From Gp6-AA40 sp963742105 (GTDB taxonomy: Bacteria > Acidobacteriota > Vicinamibacteria > Vicinamibacterales > UBA2999), in the NCBI GenBank assembly GCA_963742105.1, contig CAVUKN010000007.1:62001-126000 (forward strand): a stretch of DNA of 64,000 bases, in the 5' to 3' direction. The notes under the pieces are model-generated. The model saw nothing but the letters and a program-made list of their open reading frames with translations. It was not told the origin of the DNA and ran no database searches. Position numbers and translations under genes: made by a program. This document shows, piece by piece, positions 20,107-31,216 of the stretch. Each line of letters opens with the position of its first letter. Positions within the stretch are counted from its first letter, which is position 1.

Positions 20107-20626
20107 ATGTCGATCGCGAACCGTATCGTCTGCGCCGCTGCCGTCGTTACCGTCGCTCCAGCTTGGCGTGTTTGCCCAGCAGCCGTCCAGTCCTCCCGCG
20201 GACGAGCTGAACCCGCCGACCGTCCAGGAGCAGGATCTCGTTCTGGGCGCATGGGAACTCGACTTGTCGCGTTCCATGTTTTCACCGGGTCCGCCGCCGC
20301 GCTCGGAGATCCGAAGCTATGAGGAGGGACACGAGGGTATCAAGGCCGAGATTCTGACCGTCAACGCGGACGGAACCAAGACGCACATGGAGTACACGGC
20401 GAGCTTCAACGTGATTGCCGCGGTGACGGGGTCGCAGCAAACCGACGAGATCCGGATGCGGAGGGTGGACCCCTATACGGCCGAGTCGAACTTGTCTTAC
20501 GGTGGAAAAGCTGTGGGTGTGGCCAGGCGAGTCGTGTCCAAAGATGGGCAGACGTTGACCATCACTCTCGATCGCACCGCGCCCACCATGGTCCACAATG
20601 TCGAGGTATTCAAGCGGGTGAGATGA
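20107..20626 (+). CDS. Exported protein of unknown function, one apparent frameshift
   Basis: This encodes a secreted protein of about 170 residues. A signal peptide (MSIANRIVCAAAVVTVAPA) begins at the ATG at 20107 in one frame. The mature part (VFAQQPSSPPADELN through DLVLGAWELDLSRSMFSPG to the end) is in another. Joining them needs a one-base change near 20160-20170. The pattern LGAWELDLSRS...PPRSEIRSYEE with later ADGTKTHMEYTASFN resembles a lipocalin-like exported family common in Acidobacteria, in which an ADGT strand repeats. No ligand or role is known. It is divergent from the TGC-type gene at 20079. Confidence 0.65.
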
Positions 20627-20640
20627 ACCGTCGCGATTGC

Positions 20641-20663
20641 TTAATTCAACCCGGTTCAATTAA
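20641..20663. terminator. Possible bidirectional stem-loop between convergent genes
   Basis: An AT-rich imperfect palindrome (TTAATTCAACC opposite GGTTCAATTAA, one mismatch) lies between the stops of the exported gene and selO, which converge here. There is no clear T-run, so it is only a weak terminator candidate. It is one of the few AT-rich spots in the region. Confidence 0.35.
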
Positions 20664-20683
20664 CCGCCGCAATTCAGGATTAG

Positions 20684-22354
20684 TTAAGAGCTACACGACA
20701 GCATCGAGCATCCGGCGCGGTTGCGCGCCCAGTCGGGACGGCGAGCAGCGAAGCGCTCGCAGCCCGGCTGCAGGTCGTACGGGTGGCGCATGACGTCGAG
20801 CAACTCGTGGATTGCGTGATCGTCACCCTGTTCCGCCCGGTCGATGGCTTCCTGCGCGAGGTAGTTGCGCAACACGTAGATCGGATTGGCGGCTTTCATC
20901 CGCATCGCGCGATCCTCCGCCGGTAACTGGTCCGCGCGGAGGCGGGCGGCGTAGCGTTCGAGCCAGGCGTCCAGCTCGCCCATGTGCACGTCGGCCTTGG
21001 GCAAGTCGTAGAACGCACCCGCAAAAAATGCCTTCGAGCCGTCCTCGCCGCCGATTCTTCCTGTCGCGTTGAGTGCGTCGAACTCGATCAAGCGACGGAA
21101 GAAGATTGTCATATCCACTTCCGCTGCCTGCATCCAGCGATACAGAGACTGCATGAGATCGACGTCGGCGTCGTCCGCCTGGCGCAGCCCCAGCTTGGCA
21201 GCGACGTATTGCCGGGTGGCGTCGTCGTACGCCGCAACGTAACGTTCAAGGCCGGCGCGCAACGGGTCTGCCGATGCAAACAGCGGGACCAGCGCTTCGG
21301 CGAGCCTCGACAGATTCCAATAGGCGATCTGGGCCTGCTGGCCGAACCGGTAGCGACGCATTCCTGCATCCGTCGTGTTCGGTGTCCATTCCAGATCGAA
21401 GTTGTCGATCCAGCCATACGGACCGTAATCGATGGTCAGCCCGAGCACCGACATGTTGTCGGTGTTCATCACGCCGTGCACGAAACCGACTCGCATCCAC
21501 TCTGCGACCATGTGGGCCGTGCGTTCGCAGACTTGCGCAAACCATTCGGCCCTTACTGATGGATCCGATGCCGGGGCGGTTGACGACGGGAGCTCGGGGA
21601 AGTCCCTGTCGATCGTGAATGTCACCAGTTGCTCGAGCAGGCCAACGTCGCGACGCGCCGCCGGGAGTTCGAAGTTGCCGAACCGAATGAACGATGGAGC
21701 GACACGGCAGACGACGGCGCCAGGTTCGGGCTTCGGACGCCCGTCGTAGAACATGTCGCGCATCACCGGTTCGCCGGTTGCGACCAGGCTGAGCGCGCGC
21801 GTGGTGGGAACGCCCAGATGGTGCATCGCTTCGCTGCAGAGGAACTCGCGAATCGACGAGCGGAGCACCGCACGTCCGTCGGCATGGCGCGAATATGGTG
21901 TCAGCCCCGCGCCCTTCAACTGCAGCTCCCACCGCTGCGGTCGATCGCGAAGATCAGGTAATGAATCAGGCACGCTCGCGGCTGTGGTCGTGATCACTTC
22001 GCCCAGCGTGATAGCGCGACCGTCGCCCAGTTGACCCGCCCACTGGCCGAACTGGTGGCCGCCGTAGTTCGAGGCGTAGGGCTCCATTCCATCGATCAGC
22101 TGATTGCCCCCGAACACCTCAGCGAACATCGGGTCGTGGACCAGCTCGTCGTCGAGACCCAGAAGCCCCGCGACCTCGCGCGACCACGCAATGAGGCGGG
22201 GGCTGGCCACCGGCGTCGGCCTGACGCGAGAGTAGAGCGCCCGGTGTATCTGCCGCGGGCGCACGCTGCTGTCGGGATCGCCCGGCAGCTCGCGGACGAA
22301 CCGGTTGTCGAAACGAAGAACCTGCGTCAGCGAGGGACCAACGGGGTGTGCCAC
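20684..22354 (-). CDS. selO: Protein adenylyltransferase SelO (YdiU family)
   Basis: SelO is a pseudokinase-fold enzyme that transfers AMP to Ser, Thr or Tyr of target proteins, often in oxidative stress. Diagnostic features are SNYGGHQFGQWAGQLGDGRA, LQLKGAGLTPYSRHADGRAV, SEAMHHLGVPTTRALSLV, HGVMNTDNMSVLG and TIDYGPYGWID. The chain ends in SCSS, where the Cys sits at the position held by selenocysteine in animal SelO. The GTG at 22354 gives VAHPVGPSLTQVLRFDNRF, the usual start, and a total of 556 residues; an upstream ATG at 22465 adds residues foreign to the family. It stands alone, divergent from the M2 peptidase gene. Confidence 0.95.
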   Translation of the reverse strand: MAHPVGPSLTQVLRFDNRFVRELPGDPDSSVRPRQIHRALYSRVRPTPVASPRLIAWSREVAGLLGLDDELVHDPMFAEVFGGNQLIDGMEPYASNYGGHQFGQWAGQLGDGRAITLGEVITTTAASVPDSLPDLRDRPQRWELQLKGAGLTPYSRHADGRAVLRSSIREFLCSEAMHHLGVPTTRALSLVATGEPVMRDMFYDGRPKPEPGAVVCRVAPSFIRFGNFELPAARRDVGLLEQLVTFTIDRDFPELPSSTAPASDPSVRAEWFAQVCERTAHMVAEWMRVGFVHGVMNTDNMSVLGLTIDYGPYGWIDNFDLEWTPNTTDAGMRRYRFGQQAQIAYWNLSRLAEALVPLFASADPLRAGLERYVAAYDDATRQYVAAKLGLRQADDADVDLMQSLYRWMQAAEVDMTIFFRRLIEFDALNATGRIGGEDGSKAFFAGAFYDLPKADVHMGELDAWLERYAARLRADQLPAEDRAMRMKAANPIYVLRNYLAQEAIDRAEQGDDHAIHELLDVMRHPYDLQPGCERFAARRPDWARNRAGCSMLSCSS

Positions 22355-22512
22355 GTTGTCAGCGTACGGTGAATCGGGACGACTGCCAAGGGCCGCTGGT
22401 TTCAAGCTAACGCCCAAATCCAAAATGCGACTCTCAAAGCTCGGCGCCCAGAATCCGCCTCGCAAGCGAAAGCCGTTGGGAGTTGGGAGTCGAGCTTTTA
22501 TGATCGGCCGTT

Positions 22513-24339
<1,827 letters not shown>

Positions 24340-24360
24340 GTGGATAGTTGAAACGCGCGA

Positions 24361-24407
24361 GTCAAAAGTAAGTAGAAAGTAAGAAAGTCGGAAAGCGGGG
24401 AAGTGGA
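24361..24407. repeat. Short GAAAGT(A/C)-type array after the M2 peptidase gene
   Basis: About 47 purine-rich bases built from imperfect 8-10 nt units around GAAAGTAAG and GAAAGTCGG start 22 bases after the stop of the M2 peptidase gene. It is read in the same direction as that gene. The rest of the 200-base gap up to 24542 shows nothing clear. Confidence 0.6.
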
Positions 24408-24541
24408 CGGTCCAGTGACGACTGGTTGTCGCCCGTCAGCGATTCAGGACAGACGGGGAGTCAGCGGACGATACGTGCCACCACGTTCGTGGCGCCAAAT
24501 GATATTCCAGAGCTGGCAGCGTTCCTGCAGCGGCCGCCTGA

Positions 24542-24976
24542 ATGCATCGCGCACTCGTTCTCGTCATCGTCGTGGCGTGTGCCGCGGGCTGCAGTGACAG
24601 CGGAACGAGCAACAGCGCGCTCTCCGCGCTGTCCGCGCCAAGTGCCGCCTCGCTGGTCACGGATACGTTCTCGGGAACGGTGGACGTCGGCGGGCTCGAC
24701 ATTCATCCGTTCACGATCACGATCGCGAACCAGCCAGTCAACGTGACGCTCACCGCTGCGGGTCCGCCGTCGAGCATCTTCATGGGGCTGGGGGTCGGTT
24801 CACCGGCGAGCGACGGGACGTGCAGCCTGTTTTCGAATGCCGCCGTGGTCGTGCAAGCAGGCACGGGACCGCATCTGGCTGGAACGATCGCCGCGGGCAG
24901 TTACTGCGTGGCCGTGTTTGACGTGGGGAATCAGGCGGCCGCGATAGACTACGCGGTGACGGTGGTCCATTACTGA
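24542..24976 (+). CDS. Small exported lipoprotein of unknown function
   Basis: This encodes 144 residues starting with a lipoprotein signal (VLVIVVACAAGCSD, lipobox CAAGC in the broad sense). The mature part is beta-rich with TFSGTVDVGG, FTITIANQPVNVTLTAAGP and SYCVAVFDVGNQAA, resembling a pre-peptidase C-terminal-like or bacterial Ig-like sandwich. The two mature Cys (GTCSLFS and SYCVAV) could pair. It may bind a surface partner, but no specific role can be given. No strong ribosome binding site is visible. Confidence 0.65.
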   Translation: MHRALVLVIVVACAAGCSDSGTSNSALSALSAPSAASLVTDTFSGTVDVGGLDIHPFTITIANQPVNVTLTAAGPPSSIFMGLGVGSPASDGTCSLFSNAAVVVQAGTGPHLAGTIAAGSYCVAVFDVGNQAAAIDYAVTVVHY

Positions 24977-25051
24977 GCGCAACGATCGGGTTGCACTCGC
25001 GACCGACTCTCAGTTACGCCATCCTCCGCCGTCGTGTGGCAGCGAGCGTGA

Positions 25052-25471
25052 TCAGGGTCGTCGGCGTGGTCCTGACAAGGTCCCCGCCACCGGGAACTCG
25101 CTCGCCGACGTGCGGAGTACTCTACGGGCTCGGGCTCGCCGCGGCGTCTTCGCCAGTGTCAGGCGTTTCGAGGTTGCGAGCAGATCCCGCAACGCATCGT
25201 CCGTCATCCCGCTCAAACGCGCCAGCACCAGCGGATATCGCGCATAGTAGTCGGTGACGTAGTACGTCTCTGGCGCCTCTTCGAGGAGCAGCGTTCGCTG
25301 ATCGGGCTCCATGCGGACGACGAGCGTGTCGGCCTCGGCGGACGCGTGCGTGGCGAGGCCCGCGACGAAGCAGCCGTCAAGCGTCAGGCGCGGAGAGCCG
25401 TCATACCGCGTCGACGACTCGAGGCCGGCCAGCGTCAGGCCGATGCGACAGACGCGATCGAAGCCGTTCAT
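25052..25471 (-). CDS. MmcQ/YjbR-family protein
   Basis: This encodes 139 residues of the MmcQ/YjbR family (PF04237), small CyaY-like-fold proteins of unclear role. The family pattern is clear: GLESSTRYDGSPRLTLDG, DTLVVRMEPDQRTLLLEEAP, ETYYVTDYYARYPLVLARL and DALRDLL. The ATG at 25471 overlaps the stop of the phosphotriesterase-like gene by four bases (ATGA), which decides the start and shows coupling. A basic tail (KTPRRARARR) follows the domain. Confidence 0.82.
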   Translation of the reverse strand: MNGFDRVCRIGLTLAGLESSTRYDGSPRLTLDGCFVAGLATHASAEADTLVVRMEPDQRTLLLEEAPETYYVTDYYARYPLVLARLSGMTDDALRDLLATSKRLTLAKTPRRARARRVLRTSASEFPVAGTLSGPRRRP

Positions 25472-26619
25472 GCGCGCTTGCGCGGCCGCTTTGGCACGAA
25501 CGCGAGCCACCGGCGTGAGTTGTCCACCATGATCTTGTGCAGGACGTCATCGCTGACGCCGGCAGCACGCAGCTTTGGGAGGAACACCGTCAGGGTCTTG
25601 CCGTAGCCGCGCATCGTGTCGGCCGAGAACATCAGATGGTCGGCGTATCCCGCCTCGAGAAGCGACATGACCATCGGCACGACGTTGGCGTCACCGCCTC
25701 CGCCCTGACGATCGAACCCCACGTAGGCGCCCCGCCGGCAGACGATCTTGTGCACGTAGACGTTGGCGTCAACGAGGTTGCCGAGGTGGCCGATCACGAC
25801 GCGACCCGGTCTGACGCCGGCGTCTTCCAGGATGTCGAGCTGTTCGAGGGCTGATTTTCCCGGGATGCCGGTGTGCGTGAAGATCGGGAGGTTGGTCGCG
25901 ACGTGTGCGCGGCCGATCGCACGGAACACCTTGCGCTCGTCCGCAGTGATCTCGTCCCAGGATCCGATTTCGCCCCAGGCCCCGAGGGTGTCCTCGTCGG
26001 CCTGCCTGATGAGCGCATCGACAATCTGGTTCTCGCTCATGCTCGAGATCTCCGTCGGATACCAGGGCTGCGCGTAGAAACCGCCGCCGGCGACGATCGG
26101 CACTCCGGACATCATCGACACCTGGCGCAGGAAGTTGATGTCGCGCCCGGAATCCGGATGACCGCCGTCGACGATGCAGGCGACGCCGTCGTTCCTGGCG
26201 TCGACAAGTTCTCTGGCCATCAGCGATACATCGGACATCGGATTCGGACCAGCCGGTGCTCCCGGGCCAGCCGCGCGTCCACCGCCGGGGGCCGCGCCGC
26301 CGCCACCAGCACGCGGTGCCGCCGGCGGCGTGCCGAGCGGCGCGGGTGGAGGTCCGTTCAACGCGCGGGCGGCAGCGCTCGCCGCGGTAAAGCGCTGGTT
26401 GAAATCGGCGCCGAGCGACATGTGCTCGTGAAAGAGCGTGGCGCCCCCGGCAAGGTCCTCGGGTGCGTAGTCCTTCAGCAGCGCCCGGATCACGGCGCCC
26501 TTCGGAAAATCGGGTCCGCGTTGCTGCGCCGCGGTGACCGATGGCATCGCCGCGGCAGCGGTCATGGCGATCAGTTCGATCGCCTGGCGGCGGGTGATGG
26601 CGGAGCGGAAGTCGGTCAT
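25468..26619 (-). CDS. Tat-exported phosphotriesterase-family metallohydrolase
   Basis: This encodes 383 residues of the amidohydrolase superfamily, phosphotriesterase group. A twin-arginine signal (SAITRRQAIELIAM) is at the start. Metal ligands are visible as LFHEHMSLG, WGEIGSWDE (Glu in place of the usual carbamylated Lys), FTHTGIPGKSALEQ, VIGHLGNLVDANV and FSADTMRG. The barrel holds an inserted Gly/Ala/Pro-rich loop of about 50 residues near 88-135. Members act as lactonases, phosphodiesterases or aryldialkylphosphatases; the natural substrate here is unknown. It is cotranscribed with the MmcQ/YjbR gene. Confidence 0.85.
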   Translation of the reverse strand: MTDFRSAITRRQAIELIAMTAAAAMPSVTAAQQRGPDFPKGAVIRALLKDYAPEDLAGGATLFHEHMSLGADFNQRFTAASAAARALNGPPPAPLGTPPAAPRAGGGGAAPGGGRAAGPGAPAGPNPMSDVSLMARELVDARNDGVACIVDGGHPDSGRDINFLRQVSMMSGVPIVAGGGFYAQPWYPTEISSMSENQIVDALIRQADEDTLGAWGEIGSWDEITADERKVFRAIGRAHVATNLPIFTHTGIPGKSALEQLDILEDAGVRPGRVVIGHLGNLVDANVYVHKIVCRRGAYVGFDRQGGGGDANVVPMVMSLLEAGYADHLMFSADTMRGYGKTLTVFLPKLRAAGVSDDVLHKIMVDNSRRWLAFVPKRPRKRA

Positions 26620-26654
26620 GGCCGCGAGTCTACCCGAAGCCGTCGCGTGCGTCT

Positions 26655-28349
26655 TCAGCCCGTCGTCTGCTCGAGATCGAAGGAGAGATCAGTCGCGGCC
26701 GGCGGTGGTGAAACTGCGTCCGCGGGCAAGGTCACGGTGAAGCGGGCGCCGCGACCGGAACCCTCGCTCGACGCGGCGATCGAGCCGCCGTGCAGCTCGA
26801 CGAGATGCTTCGCGATCGACAGGCCAAGCCCGAGACCGCCGTACTCGCGGCGCGTGGACGGATCCGCTTGACGGAACGGCTCGAAGATGTGCCGCATGAA
26901 CGATTCGTCGAAGCCGATGCCGTTGTCGGCGACCTCGAGGAGAACCGATGCATCCTGAGCGCGGGTTCGGACGGCGATCCGGCCCTCCGGCGGAGTGAAC
27001 TTGACGGCGTTCGAGAGGAGATTGCCGATGACCTGCTGCAGTCGATCGGCGTCCGCGTCGATTGTGCCGACACGCGGGTCGAGGTCGATGGCCAGCGTGA
27101 CTCGCTTGGCGGTGGCCGCCGGGGTGATCGCGTCGACGGCCGCCTGGGTGATGGTGTTCAGCGACACCGGCGCGCGCGTGACTTCAAACTGTCCCACCGT
27201 GGCACGCGAGATGTCCAGCAGGTCCTCGATCAGCCGCGCGAGCAGGCGGCCGTTACGGGCGACGACCGACGCCGCCCGCGCCTGCTGCTCCGGCCGCGAG
27301 CCCGCCTCGAGAATCTGCGTCCAGCCGAGCATCACGTTCAACGGCGTCCGCAGTTCGTGTGAGAGGGTGGCGATGAACTGATCTTTCACCCGGCTGGCCC
27401 GTTCGGCGTCGTCACGGGCCTGCCGTTCGCGAATCAGGAGCTGATCGACGCCGCGTTCCAGCCGGCGCCGCTGCGCATCGCTCTGTTCGAGCGACCACGC
27501 CGTGCTCCAGATCGTCACCCACAACAGCAGAACCAGCGACATCACGATCAGCGCCAGCGACAGGCCGCGATCCAGCAGGCTGGCATCGATACCGAGCAGC
27601 ATCAGGTATCCGACGAGGAACGGCACGATGGTCATCGGCAGCGCCTGCTGGCGCAGCATCGTGCCTTCAGGACCGCTGCTGACCAGACGCGTGATGGCGC
27701 CGGCATCGGTACGCGCGGTGAAGACGCCGATATGCAGCGCGAACAGGGACAGCGCCGTGTGCGGGGCAATGCCAGTGAACCAGGCGATCGCGTAGAGCTG
27801 CGTCGCGCCGTAGGCGAATCCGGACAACGCCACCATCGCGAGGACGAGCCCGATGACGGCCAATCGCTGCGCGATCTGGATCGATCGTGGCGTATTCCGC
27901 GCCAGCAGGATCAACGCCGCCCCTGCCAGGATGACACTAGTGGACGCGCTCGGCCCCATGCGATTCGGGCTGGCGGTGGCGAGCGCGCCGGGAGCTTCCT
28001 TGAAGAGCGCCTGATCGATCCCGAGATCGATGCTGAAGAAGTGCTGGAACAGCGACAGCAGGCCGAGGGTGCCGGCGGCGGCGCCGAGCACGGCGGCGAC
28101 ACGCGGCAGGCGCGTGCGAATCAGCAGCGCGAGACCACAGAGGAGCAGCGAGATCGCGCTGTTCGTCTTCATCGTGATCTCGCCGCCGAGCCCGGTCAGC
28201 AGCGGCTGGTTGGTGGCCCACCCGACGAGCACGATCACGGCAACGAGGACCACGAGCCCGCCGCAGAGGAACGAGACACGACGGGCGAAGGCGACGCTCC
28301 GTGGGTCGGGGTAGAACTCGCGGCCGTTGTCCCATGACGCTGAGGTCAT
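26655..28349 (-). CDS. Membrane sensor histidine kinase (HisKA type)
   Basis: This encodes 564 residues. The first 310 form about eight membrane spans resembling an integral-membrane sensor region, with no periplasmic domain of note. A coiled-coil linker leads to the HisKA domain (IATLSHELRTPLNVMLGW, phosphoacceptor His) and the HATPase domain with N box (VIGNLLSNAVKFT), G1 (VADNGIGFDE), F (IFEPFRQAD) and G2 (GGLGLGLSIAKHLV). The ATG at 28349 starts just before the first span; the longer ORF start is not supported. No response regulator lies next to it, so it is an orphan kinase, and its signal is unknown. Confidence 0.9.
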   Translation of the reverse strand: MTSASWDNGREFYPDPRSVAFARRVSFLCGGLVVLVAVIVLVGWATNQPLLTGLGGEITMKTNSAISLLLCGLALLIRTRLPRVAAVLGAAAGTLGLLSLFQHFFSIDLGIDQALFKEAPGALATASPNRMGPSASTSVILAGAALILLARNTPRSIQIAQRLAVIGLVLAMVALSGFAYGATQLYAIAWFTGIAPHTALSLFALHIGVFTARTDAGAITRLVSSGPEGTMLRQQALPMTIVPFLVGYLMLLGIDASLLDRGLSLALIVMSLVLLLWVTIWSTAWSLEQSDAQRRRLERGVDQLLIRERQARDDAERASRVKDQFIATLSHELRTPLNVMLGWTQILEAGSRPEQQARAASVVARNGRLLARLIEDLLDISRATVGQFEVTRAPVSLNTITQAAVDAITPAATAKRVTLAIDLDPRVGTIDADADRLQQVIGNLLSNAVKFTPPEGRIAVRTRAQDASVLLEVADNGIGFDESFMRHIFEPFRQADPSTRREYGGLGLGLSIAKHLVELHGGSIAASSEGSGRGARFTVTLPADAVSPPPAATDLSFDLEQTTG

Positions 28350-28466
28350 CGAAGACCTATCGTATCGGCGCAGCGGGAATTGCGGAACTCTGCAGTTTCC
28401 GAAGGGAAGTTGGTCTGCCAACTGCGCACGGAGGGCGCCCGACGGCGCCCCCCGTCTGGTCACATC

Positions 28467-29276
28467 TCAGGGTTGAACGATGGGAAGCGTCTTGGCGATG
28501 GCGGTAGCCGCCGCGCTGCACTCAGGGTGTCCCCATCCCTTCGCGCTGACGCCGGGCATCTGTCCCGATTGCGGCGTGATGTCGTACACGATGTTGTCCG
28601 GGCGCTGCGCGTCGCCACTGACACCGCCAGGGACATGGTCGAGGTTTAGGGTGTTGCGCGTTCTCCATGCGATGTTGTGATCGGCGCATGACGAGTCGCC
28701 GCTCACGCCGATCGCTCCGAGCAGCACTTTCCCCGGCCCATAGAGAGCCAGGCCGCCGCCGAAGACGTTGACGCCGCCGATGCGGCCGCCGACCATGAAA
28801 TCATTGGGCTGGCCGTTGTTCTTCGGGTTTCCGCCGTACGCCACATCGACATTGACCGGATTGCTCTCCTGGAGGCCGAACAGGCTGCCACCGGGCTGCA
28901 CGGCGGAGTACAGATTCGCGGTCGAGAGCGCCAGTCCCGGAAGACTGAAGGCATTGGCGGTGTTCGCCTTCTGCGCCGAGATGACGCGGCTGCCAGGCCA
29001 CTGATCGCCGCGGTCACTGCCCGTGAACGCCACTGCGCACACCACGCCGTCGCGGTTGACGACAGTCCCCCACATATTCAGGCCGAAGCCCCCGTTGTCG
29101 TTCTGGTTGCCGAGCGGCTCGGTTGCCGCGACGAGAGCCGCCCTCAACTGGCCATACGTTGGCAGTCCCTTGCACGCGGCAGTGCCGCTGTTGCCGTCAT
29201 CCGCAAGCACTGTGACGTTGATCACGCCAGCAAATGCAACCGCCATCGCGCCCGCAACGCACAAACCTCTCTTCAT
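28467..29276 (-). CDS. Exported heme-binding / GlcG-like protein
   Basis: This encodes 269 residues with a signal peptide (GLCVAGAMAVAFAGVINVTVLA) and a GlcG/HbpS-type domain (PF03928). Features are AVAFTGSDRGDQWPGSR, ISAQKANTANAFSLPG, VGGRIGGVNVFGGGLALY and ALYGPGKVLLGAIGVSGDSS. This family binds heme or cobalamin, or supports glycolate use. GGAGG at 29283-29287 (complement) sits six bases before the ATG at 29276, which decides the start against longer frames. The two Cys near DSSCADH and HPECSAA may pair. Confidence 0.82.
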   Translation of the reverse strand: MKRGLCVAGAMAVAFAGVINVTVLADDGNSGTAACKGLPTYGQLRAALVAATEPLGNQNDNGGFGLNMWGTVVNRDGVVCAVAFTGSDRGDQWPGSRVISAQKANTANAFSLPGLALSTANLYSAVQPGGSLFGLQESNPVNVDVAYGGNPKNNGQPNDFMVGGRIGGVNVFGGGLALYGPGKVLLGAIGVSGDSSCADHNIAWRTRNTLNLDHVPGGVSGDAQRPDNIVYDITPQSGQMPGVSAKGWGHPECSAAATAIAKTLPIVQP

Positions 29277-29709
29277 GACCGACCTCCGGAGCGCACTCCT
29301 CGCAAAAGCAGCGCTCTTGAAAACTTCTTGCAATTGGGATTGGTAAACCGGAAAAGCGCGCGCATCGTAACACGCGATCTTGTCGGCTGTGTCACGACAA
29401 TGTGCGTATCGATGTAAATCAGTCGGCATTAATGTGCCAGTAGTCTTCCTATGCCCGCACTTTGACTTCATCAGCCTGGCGCACCAATTCATTCCGGAAT
29501 GAATGAAGGAGATCCACGACTGCAAAGAAATGGAAGTTCCGACCTCGCGTCGTCCGTCGTGTGCGTACAGGACGAACTTTGGAGGCGCGCCAGCGGATTT
29601 TGAATGACGGTTTTGTGTTCCGGGCTAGCCATCGCCGGTAAATCGTTGTCCTGACAGGCTTCATCCCGGGGCACCATCGTTGCTGATCACCACCGGTCTG
29701 GGAGGACCT
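29277..29709. other. Divergent intergenic region, 433 bases
   Basis: This is the longest clear non-coding gap and separates two divergent secreted-protein genes. It holds the GGAGG ribosome binding site of the minus-strand gene (29283-29287) and a GGGAGGACCT before the ATG at 29710. A 6-bp inverted repeat, TTGTCG and CGACAA with a 9-base spacer (29380-29400), could be an operator. Base composition around 29300-29450 is more AT-rich than the surroundings, as expected of promoters. No ORF with coding character was found. Confidence 0.5.
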
Positions 29710-30294
29710 ATGAACCAGTTCCGAGTGATGGCAGCGTTCGCCGTGGCGGGTCTGATCGCGACGGTGCCGGCGGCAGCGCAGGGCAATTCCGGGGCTCACG
29801 GCGGCGGCGCGGCCTCGACGCACGGCAAACCGACGACGGTGGGCGCCACGAGCCATGGGAAGAGCGGCGACACGAGCCACGGCCGCAGTGGCGATACCAC
29901 TCACGGGAGCGGCGTCGACGCGAAGGGCAAGAGCGGTGATCACCGCCCCGGATCGTCGTCGGATCTCACGTCGACGACCACGACGGGGACCTCGAGGTCG
30001 ACGATCGCGGCCAAGATCTCACGCAACCCGCAGCAGTTGGCGCGTCTTAGCGCGATGCTGCCACCCGGTATGACGCTCGATCAGGCGGCCGCCGGCTTCC
30101 GCAACCAGGGCCAGTTCATCGCCGCCCTGAACGCGTCGAAGAACCAGGGCGTCGCCTTCGCGGATCTGCAGAAAGCGATGACCGTTGACGGTCTCAGCCT
30201 CGGGCAGGCCGTGCGCGAGCTGCGTCCGAAGGTCGACCCGACGACCACGCCTTCGACCACCAGCACCACGACCGGGGGCACAACGAAGTCCTAG
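29710..30294 (+). CDS. Secreted low-complexity protein with HGKSGD-type repeats
   Basis: This encodes 194 residues. A signal peptide (MAAFAVAGLIATVPAAAQG) precedes a Gly/Ser/Thr/His stretch (residues 25-95) with repeats of the form SHGKSGDT, SHGRSGDT and THGSGVDA. The C-terminal half has a helical unit, ISRNPQQLARLSAMLPPG followed by LDQAAAGFRNQGQFIAALN, and a Thr-rich tail. The GGGAGG site seven bases upstream fixes the ATG at 29710. The His-rich repeats might bind metal, but no family function is known. The barrel-like gene at 30302 follows 7 bases later, forming an operon. Confidence 0.78.
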   Translation: MNQFRVMAAFAVAGLIATVPAAAQGNSGAHGGGAASTHGKPTTVGATSHGKSGDTSHGRSGDTTHGSGVDAKGKSGDHRPGSSSDLTSTTTTGTSRSTIAAKISRNPQQLARLSAMLPPGMTLDQAAAGFRNQGQFIAALNASKNQGVAFADLQKAMTVDGLSLGQAVRELRPKVDPTTTPSTTSTTTGGTTKS

Positions 30295-30301
30295 GCTGCT
30301 G

Positions 30302-31165
30302 ATGCGAACGCTATCCCAGACTGCAGTCGCGTTGACGGCGGTCGTGACCCTGGGCGTGACGCCACCGGCGCACGCCCAGGGTAATGGCCGGCCGAAGGCG
30401 CCCCGTCCAGAGTCGGTCATCACAACTCCGACCGTCTCCGCGACGTCTCCGGTGCCCACCTACCCGCAATTCGGTGCGTGGCTTGACGATGCCAGTGCGC
30501 TTGCGAAAGGTGATGGTGCCCTGAACATCGGTGCAGGGTACTGGCGGCTTGCGGGTATGGCGCAGACGAACGTGCCGATGCTCGGCGGCGGCATTGGCGT
30601 AACTGACCGCGTGCAGGTGAGCGCCTCTGTCCCGTTCTATCGTGTCGCCACGCCGACGTGGTCCGCGCACGGCATCGACGACGTGTATCTGAGCGGGAAA
30701 TACATGGTGCTCGATCCCACGTTGACGGTGAGCGAAGTGGGCCTCGCCATCAGCCCGCTCCTCGAAGTCCTCAGCGCCGACGCCGGCGACGGCCGCGTGC
30801 ATTTCGCGCTGCCGGTCAGCCTCGAATTGCGCCGCGCGCCGTTCCGTGTGTATGGGTCGGCCGGCTACTTCACGCGTGGTGCCGTGTTTGGCGGCGGTGC
30901 GATCGAATGGACGTCGGCGGGCGGGGTGAGCCTCACCGGCGCACTCATGCAGTCCTACTCGGTGAAGACGCCGAACGCGATTCCAACGGAGCTCGAGCGG
31001 CGTCACGCCGACGTCAGCGTCGCGATCGCGGCGCCGGTTGTCGGCGCGCTCAGCGTTTACGGGAGCGCCGGTCGCAGCCTGACGAGCGTCGAATCCGGCG
31101 GCGCCAGCCTGGCGTTGAGCGGAGGTCTGTCGTTCCGCTTCCGCGCCTCGTCTTCGATCCCCTGA
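30302..31165 (+). CDS. Probable outer-membrane beta-barrel protein
   Basis: This encodes 287 residues with a signal peptide (TAVALTAVVTLGVTPPAHAQG). The mature part is built from alternating strands of barrel character, for example VQVSASVPFYRVATP, AFRVYGSAGYFTRGAVFGGG-like turns and LSVYGSAGRSLTSV, and it ends in a strand LSGGLSFRFRAS. It may be a porin-like or transport protein of the outer membrane. It probably shares a transcript with the low-complexity secreted gene, and the two may act at the cell surface together. No specific family was identified. Confidence 0.7.
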   Translation: MRTLSQTAVALTAVVTLGVTPPAHAQGNGRPKAPRPESVITTPTVSATSPVPTYPQFGAWLDDASALAKGDGALNIGAGYWRLAGMAQTNVPMLGGGIGVTDRVQVSASVPFYRVATPTWSAHGIDDVYLSGKYMVLDPTLTVSEVGLAISPLLEVLSADAGDGRVHFALPVSLELRRAPFRVYGSAGYFTRGAVFGGGAIEWTSAGGVSLTGALMQSYSVKTPNAIPTELERRHADVSVAIAAPVVGALSVYGSAGRSLTSVESGGASLALSGGLSFRFRASSSIP

Positions 31166-31216
31166 GCGTCAGCCGTCAGTCGAACGGATCCTTGACGCCA
31201 CGCGAGTCGGCGACAC

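Noticed and set aside
20107..20322. Separate 71-residue protein starting at 20107
   Set aside because: Only its signal peptide looks real; the mature sequence continues in another frame, so it is read as one broken gene.
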